From CBDFKK01 sp965248815 (GTDB lineage: Bacteria > Pseudomonadota > Alphaproteobacteria > SMXP01): DNA of 64,000 nucleotides. Location: NCBI GenBank assembly GCA_965248815.1, contig CBDFKK010000008.1:1860001-1924000 (forward strand), read 5' to 3'. This document shows positions 58,688 to 64,000 of the stretch, piece by piece. The notes beneath the pieces are model-generated. The model was given only the letters and a program-made list of their open reading frames with translations. It was not told the origin of the DNA and did no database searches. Every line of letters begins with the position of its first letter. Positions within the stretch are counted from its first letter, which is position 1. The translations under genes and the position numbers were made by a program.

Positions 58688-59140
58688 TTATCGCGTGGCC
58701 CAACGAGGAACGTCGAATAATTCGTCCTTGCACACAAGCCGGGTAAACAAACCATCGCCGGTTTCGTCTACAACTGTGTAAGCTGCGCCGTTTGCATTCA
58801 GAATGTCGATCGCAAAAACATTCTTGCCAATCGTAAAAGTTGCCGTGCGCGAGCCGTCGTCCGATAAGTACTTGGCGACGACTGTTTCCAAGCCGATCAT
58901 TTGATCGGTACCGTCGATGAGAGACATTTCATAAGGTTCTAGACCACGCCACTCCGGCACGAGGTAATTGAGACTGCCTGCCCAGTTGTTGAGGACGGCA
59001 TCCTTGACGGCGTCGTTGCAGCCCGGAAATTGGAGTGCGCTTCTATTGATCCGTTGTGTAACCCTGTCGGCAGCTTGGCTGCCGCCAATTGCGGCTGAAA
59101 TGCAGAGCGCGGCTGCCGCGATGGCGGAGAACCGGAGATT
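58688..59140 (-). pseudogene. Exported hypothetical protein lacking a usable start codon
   Basis: The frame is open from 59140 to the TAA at 58688. It reads NLRFSAIAAAALCISAAIGG (signal peptide), then SQAADRVTQRINRSALQFPG and CNDAVKDAVLNNWAGSLNYL, and ends CKDELFDVPRWATR. Immediately upstream in frame is TAG; no ATG, GTG or TTG lies before the signal peptide. Inserting one T in AAGTAGAATCTC would create ATG AAT CTC at the exact spot. An internal GTG at 58960 would give a 90-aa product without the signal. No family recognised. Confidence 0.55.
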
Positions 59141-59319
59141 CTACTTCGATTTGCAAGATCTATTCAAGACGTCCACTGCCTCGTTTTCGCTAACACGCAA
59201 CCTATGCGGTCCAACCTAAAAGAGAATGAACGGAATCACTAAGGATGCAGATATTCCGGATACGGCCGTTTTTGTGCTAGGATTCTCACACCCAGCAGCA
59301 AAGGCAAAGGATGTTGACT

Positions 59320-59733
59320 ATGTCACGAGTAAAACAACTCACAGCACTTTGGACGACGCTCGCGTTTCTTGCGGGCTCTCTTGTTCTAACGGGATGCGGA
59401 GAAGAGGCGGAAGATGCCGATGTCGGCACCGACGACATCACGGATGACAGCTCCGGTCTTAGCGACGATGCCACTGACATGACGGAAGATCTGGCTGACG
59501 ATGCCGATTCGGCAATGGACACGATGGAAGATGAGTCGAGCTCAGTCGTTGATGACGTGGTCGACGACGCAATGGATACCGCAGGGGATACGACTGACGA
59601 CGTCATGGACGGTGCGGAAGGCATTGTGGACGACGTCGTAGATACTGTCGAAGATACAATTGATGACGTGGTCGATGGAGCAGTCGATGCCGCAGACGAC
59701 GTGGTAGATAACCCGCTTGGAGGGACTGAGTAG
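59320..59733 (+). CDS. Highly acidic repetitive lipoprotein
   Basis: 137 aa from ATG 59320 (SD GGATG). LAGSLVLTGC is the lipobox, with acylated Cys near residue 27. The mature part has virtually no basic residue and repeats DD-V-hydrophobic-D units (VVDDVVDDAMDTAGDTTDDV, IVDDVVDTVEDTIDDVVDGA), predicted as an extended acidic amphipathic helix or a disordered brush that could bind Ca2+ or cationic ligands. ATG 59311 would add three residues. A strong terminator follows. Confidence 0.75.
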   Translation: MSRVKQLTALWTTLAFLAGSLVLTGCGEEAEDADVGTDDITDDSSGLSDDATDMTEDLADDADSAMDTMEDESSSVVDDVVDDAMDTAGDTTDDVMDGAEGIVDDVVDTVEDTIDDVVDGAVDAADDVVDNPLGGTE

Positions 59734-59809
59734 CGCGTGACTGTCGTGTTATTCTGGCGAAGCATAACTTGAAATAAATCGGGGCGGCTCGAGCCTCACA
59801 TGTGCTATG

Positions 59810-59840
59810 GAGACGGCCCTCTATGGTCGTCTCTCTTTTT
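59810..59840 (+). terminator. Intrinsic terminator after acidic lipoprotein
   Basis: GAGACGGCC-CTCTAT-GGTCGTCTC (nine pairs, one G-U) followed by TCTTTTT. Confidence 0.85.
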
Positions 59841-59859
59841 CCTTTAGTGCATCAAGCCA

Positions 59860-60577
59860 ATGAAAAACTGCAATTCGATTCCTAGCGCTTGCCTGGTTCC
59901 TGGCTATGGCAATTGGATTCGAATTAACGGCGTCTGCTCAAGAGGTGTCGCCGTCCGGTATTTTCGTTCTTGGCGGTTCGCGAGGCACTGGTCTCGAAAT
60001 CGTCAAACTTTTGCGCCAACGAGGAGACGATGTCACAGTCTTAGTCAGGGAATCATCGAATACGGTCGCGCTTAATCTTACTGGGGCGCAGCTTGTCGTC
60101 GGCGACGCGCTTGATCGCGGCAGTCTTGACGCTGCTCTGGCGCAAGGGGAGTTCCAGCTTGTGATCAGCACGATCGGCGGGCGCGCGCCGGACAATACCC
60201 GTGTCGACGGGATCGGCAACATAAATACAATCGAGGCAGCTAAAGCGGCGGGCGTTTCGCGCTTCCTGTTGATCAGTACGATCGGTACCGGCAATAGCTA
60301 CGAGGCCCTGAATCTTATGATGAAGGCGGTACTGAAGACTTCGCTCGAAGCGAAGAACCAAGCTGAAACCCACCTTATTGAGAGCGGCCTTGCCTATACG
60401 ATCATCCGGCCCGGCGGCCTGTTTGACGCCGAACCCTCAGGAAAGGGTATATTGTCAGAAGATCCCTCCACCTATGGCAGCATCGCACGATCGGAGCTGG
60501 CTGGCCTTGTGCTCGCGTGCATTAATGACGATGCTAGCGTCGGCAAGATCTATTCCGCGATTGAAGATTGGGATTGA
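59860..60577 (+). CDS. NAD(P)-binding SDR/NmrA-type protein, signal peptide out of frame
   Basis: The intact frame from ATG 59906 gives 223 aa with GIFVLGGSRGTGLEIVKLLR as the dinucleotide-binding loop and SRFLLISTIG as strand beta5. Its N-terminus starts inside a hydrophobic stretch. Starting at ATG 59860 and removing one A from the A5 tract (59863-59867) gives MKTAIRFLALAWFLAMAIGF and ELTASAQE, a complete signal peptide in frame. So the native product is probably exported, or anchored, with a length near 238 aa. Exported SDRs are unusual. The catalytic Tyr-x-x-x-Lys is not evident, as in NmrA-like members. Confidence 0.75.
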
Positions 60578-60616
60578 AACCACGACGGCAAGCTGTGGCG
60601 ACCGCAGTCAGGCACA

Positions 60617-62515
60617 TTAGACTTTTCTTGTTCGTCCCTCTGCGATCGAAATTTCGGGATGCCAGTTCGCGTTGGCGCCGGGCCCGCGTTGGGCGATCAC
60701 CGTGTCGATCAGGTAAGGCCGCCCGGCTTGAGTCGCCTCTTTGGCGCGCTCGAGAGCTGCAGAAATCTGATAGGGCTCGGAAATCAGCTGGCCTTTGATA
60801 TCAAAGCCCCTCGCAATGCTGACAAAGTCCACAATCGGATCGCCGAGATAGCAGGACATATCTTTCCACATGTCCTTGTTGGTTTTGGCCAGATTTGAAG
60901 TTAGATAAATGGCTTGCCGCTCGGAATCGTAGCTTCGGTTATTGAGCACGACGATCGTAATTGGAATGTCATAACGCGAAGCGGTCCAGAGCGCTTCCAG
61001 CTGACCGAACAGCATGGCGCCATCTCCGACAAGTGCGACCACTTGTTGATTGGGCCGGGCGATTTTAACGCCAAGTGCGGCACCGATGCTCCAACCAAGC
61101 GCAAACCCAGACGTCGGGCCGAAGGCGGTTTTCTTGCCGGGGCCAAAATCCATATTCTCAAAGAAGACGCGGCCGCTGCCCTCCGTTACAAGGATGGCGT
61201 CTGTGTCAAGGCCCTGGTCAAGCTCAAAGGCCAAGCGGTCTGTCGCAATGGGGCTATCTTCCCACGTCGGTTGGGCGCGTTGGCGGCGACGCTCAACGGA
61301 AGAAGCCTGGGACGTTTGCGCTACGGATAGCCGCTCTGCGCGAACGGACTCCATTTGGGCTTTAGGCATGCCGTCCTTGACCGCATCAATCAGGGCACGG
61401 ATGGTTTCCTTTGCGCCGGCTGCAACAGACACATCGCTGGGGTACATATTTGCAATCTTGTCGAATTCGACGCGGGTATTAATGACTTTGGAAGTCGCCG
61501 GCACCGGGGCGCCAAAGCTTGTCGGGTCCGGCATCGCCGCGCCGATATTAAGGAAGACGTCGCTTTGGCGTATCGATGGCAGTACGCCGCCAACGGAAAA
61601 GCCAGCAAAGAGGGGGTGGCGATACGGAAAGTCACCGAACACGCTGTTACCTTGCGCCACAGGTATAGACAGCAGCTCAGCCAATTCGAGAAGGTCCGCT
61701 TGTGCACCTGCGCGGGATACTTCCCCACCAGCATTAATGACAGGCGTTTTCGCGTTGATAAGCAAACGAGCCGCCTCTTCAACAAGCGAGGTCTTCGGTT
61801 CCATGGTTACAGGAACGGAAAAACTCGATTGGGGATAAATCGTCTGTTTTAGTTCAGTGGTGCGCAAGATGCCTTTCGGCAAGCGGATATAGACCGGGCC
61901 GCCCGGCGGCGTGCCAGCAAGTTTGATCGCCCGTCGCACCATTTCGCCAATGCGTTCGGGGTGGTTAACTTGCCAGCGCCATTTTGTGAACGATTCCGTT
62001 GGCTGGAGCCAATCGTCGAGTTGTTGAAATCCGTCCCGACCAGCAACGTCTGGATTTTGCCCATCTGAAAAAACGGCCAACGAAGACCGGTCTTTCCAAG
62101 CGTTGTACAGATTGCTCATAGCGTTGGGCATGCCGATGCTGGGCAAGGTTAAGGCCGCGGTTTTGCCGCTGGCCAATTCATAGCCCTGCGCCATGCTCAC
62201 CGCTTGGCCTTCTTGGAGTGCCACAATGAGGTTGAGCTCGGGGCGCTTATTGAGAGCGTCGTAAATGGGTCCTTGTCCGGTCGAATTGGAATTGAAGACA
62301 TATTTGATGTCGGCGGCCTTTAGGCACTCGGCAAACACGTCGCCGCCCGTCCCCACGACGTCATAGCCTCTTGGCCGTGCCTCGTCGGCCGCGTGCGCAA
62401 CCGATGTGAAAACCGAATCGACGGCTGCGGCGCTAAAGCCCATGGCGACCATCGCCTCGCCGAATTCCCGGCGGGAAATATTGTGGTCCAGGAGTTTCTT
62501 TATGAGGTTTCTCAT
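60617..62515 (-). CDS. Thiamine-diphosphate enzyme with Tat signal
   Basis: 632-aa ThDP-dependent enzyme of the acetolactate synthase/benzoylformate decarboxylase type: N-terminal Pyr domain with catalytic Glu102 in VALQEGQAVSMAQGYELASG, a central domain, and a C-terminal PP domain with VVALVGDGAMLFGQLEALWT and the Asn-containing VLNNRSYDSERQ. The first 43 residues contain SRREFGEAMVAMGFSAAAVD and end SVAHA, a convincing Tat signal, so it is predicted to be exported folded with its cofactor. Substrate unknown. Convergent with the SDR gene 39 nt away. Confidence 0.87.
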   Translation of the reverse strand: MRNLIKKLLDHNISRREFGEAMVAMGFSAAAVDSVFTSVAHAADEARPRGYDVVGTGGDVFAECLKAADIKYVFNSNSTGQGPIYDALNKRPELNLIVALQEGQAVSMAQGYELASGKTAALTLPSIGMPNAMSNLYNAWKDRSSLAVFSDGQNPDVAGRDGFQQLDDWLQPTESFTKWRWQVNHPERIGEMVRRAIKLAGTPPGGPVYIRLPKGILRTTELKQTIYPQSSFSVPVTMEPKTSLVEEAARLLINAKTPVINAGGEVSRAGAQADLLELAELLSIPVAQGNSVFGDFPYRHPLFAGFSVGGVLPSIRQSDVFLNIGAAMPDPTSFGAPVPATSKVINTRVEFDKIANMYPSDVSVAAGAKETIRALIDAVKDGMPKAQMESVRAERLSVAQTSQASSVERRRQRAQPTWEDSPIATDRLAFELDQGLDTDAILVTEGSGRVFFENMDFGPGKKTAFGPTSGFALGWSIGAALGVKIARPNQQVVALVGDGAMLFGQLEALWTASRYDIPITIVVLNNRSYDSERQAIYLTSNLAKTNKDMWKDMSCYLGDPIVDFVSIARGFDIKGQLISEPYQISAALERAKEATQAGRPYLIDTVIAQRGPGANANWHPEISIAEGRTRKV

Positions 62516-62930
62516 GATTATTCTCCGCGGCTATTTGCAACCGGTTGCAAGGCTGGCGCTCACTGGCGATGTCTCGGGAAATTTGATCCGCCCCCGCCGA
62601 CATGCCCAGCCGCCATTTACCATGTTCGTCACATCGTACATCACGAAAGGCGGTCTGTCAGATGCCATTAAAGGCGCGCGGCCTGTCTGTCCGCGTGAAG
62701 GTGATCTCGAGAAGTCCGTTGCAGTGCGATTTTGGCACCAAACTGTGCACGGAACTTAGGCACGAATTAGAGTTGTTTTCGCCGGCTGCAACGCATCTCC
62801 CTCAGTGCAAAAGTTACACCTGCCTGTACTGACGAGCCAGGTTCTTGAGCCGGAGCTTTGTCTAGAACTGAAAGTCCTTTCACTCCGAAGACATCAAACA
62901 ACTGCCATAAAATAGACTTTAAGGGGCGCT
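62516..62930. other. Intergenic region between shc and the ThDP gene
   Basis: About 415 nt. A plus-strand frame of 80 codons (ATG 62514) has no SD and no family features, so I leave it out. No terminator or promoter pair is clear. Confidence 0.4.
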
Positions 62931-64000
62931 TCAGTTAGCGGCCGCATTCGGATGACGAGCAAAGGCGGCGCGTGCACGCCCCATGGCCATGAGCGGGAAA
63001 TAATGGCGATACATGTTGTAGTTGATCATGAAAGCCCGCGACAATTCTGGCCCTTGCTTTAGCCGTTCTTCCAAACGCGGGTCGCCGAGCTTGATGCGCA
63101 ATCCGACCCCGTATCCCGGAAAGCCCGTTCCGGTATATTCGGGCTCTTCCCATGTGCCGTCATCTTGTTTGGAAACTATAAACTCAATGCCGCGTTCAAC
63201 GGCTGTGCGATCCTCAGGCCGATCGACGGCGAGCAGCGACATCAGCGCCCAGGCGGTTTGCGATGACGTGCTTGTGCCGCGCCCGCTCATGTTGGGATCC
63301 ATATAAGAGGCGCATGATTCACCCCAGCCACCGTCAATTTGTTGACGGCTTTTGATCCAGTCGGCGGCCTTCAACACATAACCGGAACGCATGTCCTCGC
63401 CAATTTCCTTGAGGGCAGGCAGGACGGATGCCGTGCCGTAAATGTAATTGACACCCCATCGCCCAAACCAACTGCCGTCTTCTTCCTGTTCGGCTTTCAG
63501 AAAAGTGAGGCCCTTGGCCACGGCAGGATGGGTGCGCGTATAGCCAAGGCGGCCGAGGGCATCGAGAACATGTGCGGTGACATCGACGCTTGGGGGATCG
63601 AGCGCCTCGCCAAAATCGCAAAACGGAATTTTGGTGAGAATGGCTTTGTCGTTATCTTTATCGAAAGCACCCCAGCCGCCGCCCTTGCACTGCATGGCAA
63701 GCATCCAATCGACCGCGCGGTCCATCGCATTATTGACGCCTTTTTCCTGCCATTCTGGCTTGTCGCGCAACTCTGACAAAACGATCAAGGCGACGGCCGT
63801 ATCGTCGACGTCGGGATAGGACGCGTTTTCGTATTCAAAGGCCCAGCCCCCGGGCTCGACATGCGGAACTTTGACTTGCCAGTCCCCGCCCACGCGGACT
63901 TGTTGACTTAGCACCCAATCGAATGCCTGACGCATTTGATCCGTATGCTGTTCATCAGCTTCACAGTCTTGAAACGCAAGAACGCCCAAGACCGTATCCC
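62931..64000 (-). CDS. shc: Squalene-hopene cyclase, C-terminal part (runs off the window)
   Basis: Class II terpene cyclase forming hopene/hopanol from squalene at the inner membrane, for hopanoid synthesis. Only the last 356 codons are in the window: the frame continues beyond 64000 in WDTVLGVLAFQD style. ASYPDVDDTAVALIVL carries the catalytic D-x-D-D motif, and QW repeats are seen as QCKGGGWGAFDKDN, QEEDGSWFGRWGVNYIYG and QIDGGWGESCASYM. The C-terminus YNMYRHYFPLMAMGRARAAF is typical. The true start is outside; the TTG at 63989 is not it. Confidence 0.95.
   Translation of the reverse strand, partial: DTVLGVLAFQDCEADEQHTDQMRQAFDWVLSQQVRVGGDWQVKVPHVEPGGWAFEYENASYPDVDDTAVALIVLSELRDKPEWQEKGVNNAMDRAVDWMLAMQCKGGGWGAFDKDNDKAILTKIPFCDFGEALDPPSVDVTAHVLDALGRLGYTRTHPAVAKGLTFLKAEQEEDGSWFGRWGVNYIYGTASVLPALKEIGEDMRSGYVLKAADWIKSRQQIDGGWGESCASYMDPNMSGRGTSTSSQTAWALMSLLAVDRPEDRTAVERGIEFIVSKQDDGTWEEPEYTGTGFPGYGVGLRIKLGDPRLEERLKQGPELSRAFMINYNMYRHYFPLMAMGRARAAFARHPNAAAN

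Noticed and set aside
62514..62759. 81-codon plus-strand ORF between the ThDP gene and shc
   Set aside because: It overlaps the start of the ThDP gene on the other strand, has no ribosome binding site and no recognisable features.

Overview
The window reads as a chromosomal segment of an alphaproteobacterium, most likely a Hyphomicrobiales-like or related lineage. Pointers are an IalB-family protein next to rlmN, a CC0125/CC1285-type lipoprotein, DUF971/Trm112/LonN/CnoX neighbours, a squalene-hopene cyclase, mostly GC-rich coding sequence and palindromic intergenic repeats. This placement is inferred from gene content, not from a marker phylogeny.

Layout. 1-9.2 kb is an accessory zone: a sulfatase lipoprotein, an IS1111-type insertion sequence (IS-A) with an amber-interrupted transposase, an amber-interrupted methyltransferase, an IS3 orfA fragment, an MFS transporter and two tandem Stf0-like sulfotransferases. 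9.4-28.6 kb is mainly housekeeping or catabolic: a FliL-like/FlgC-like pair, two tandemly duplicated GIY-YIG genes beside tRNA-Ala, yggT-DUF167-folD, a frameshifted L,D-transpeptidase, ureidoglycolate lyase, argG, a peptide-type binding protein, rlmN, a TrmH-type methyltransferase, quinone oxidoreductase, serine hydrolase, a Tat-type FAD oxidase and a molybdenum hydroxylase large subunit. 28.6-34.9 kb is accessory again: a Sel1 protein, a fossil 3' end of a second molybdenum hydroxylase, a PEP-CTERM protein behind a sigma-54 promoter, a second IS1111-type element (IS-B), two tiny tandem Tat-signal peptides, and an IS3 element that has cut off the 3' end of amtB. 35-46.7 kb holds glnK, an RND efflux pair, a UbiH-type monooxygenase, an ArsR-DUF2087 regulator, the DUF971-Trm112-LonN-CnoX-PrdX run and tRNA-Gly. 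46.7-64 kb holds an EEP-family phosphodiesterase, a DUF4212/SSS sodium symporter pair, a DUF1838 protein, GST, cupin, an agmatine-to-putrescine cluster (aguA, MFS, frameshifted aguB), a possible bilin-reductase-like protein, several small exported proteins, a Tat-exported ThDP enzyme and the 3' part of shc.

Most notable observation. The two IS1111-type elements have unrelated 220-nt noncoding 3' segments. Each segment contains two short stretches matching that element's own left and right target flanks, in the same order, about 75 and 105-110 nt after the transposase stop, with a small hairpin between them. Two further short matches to the element's own termini lie about 132-143 and 174-175 nt after the stop. 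This is what is expected of target and donor guides in seekRNA/bridge RNA, and it lets both insertion sites be reconstructed by eye.

Quality caveat. Several genes (L,D-transpeptidase, aguB, the signal peptide of an SDR, a SEC-C protein, possibly the start of a neighbouring gene) are broken by single-base indels, mostly in A/T homopolymers. Residual sequencing error is therefore a serious alternative to real pseudogenes. The two amber codons are substitutions and are a separate matter.
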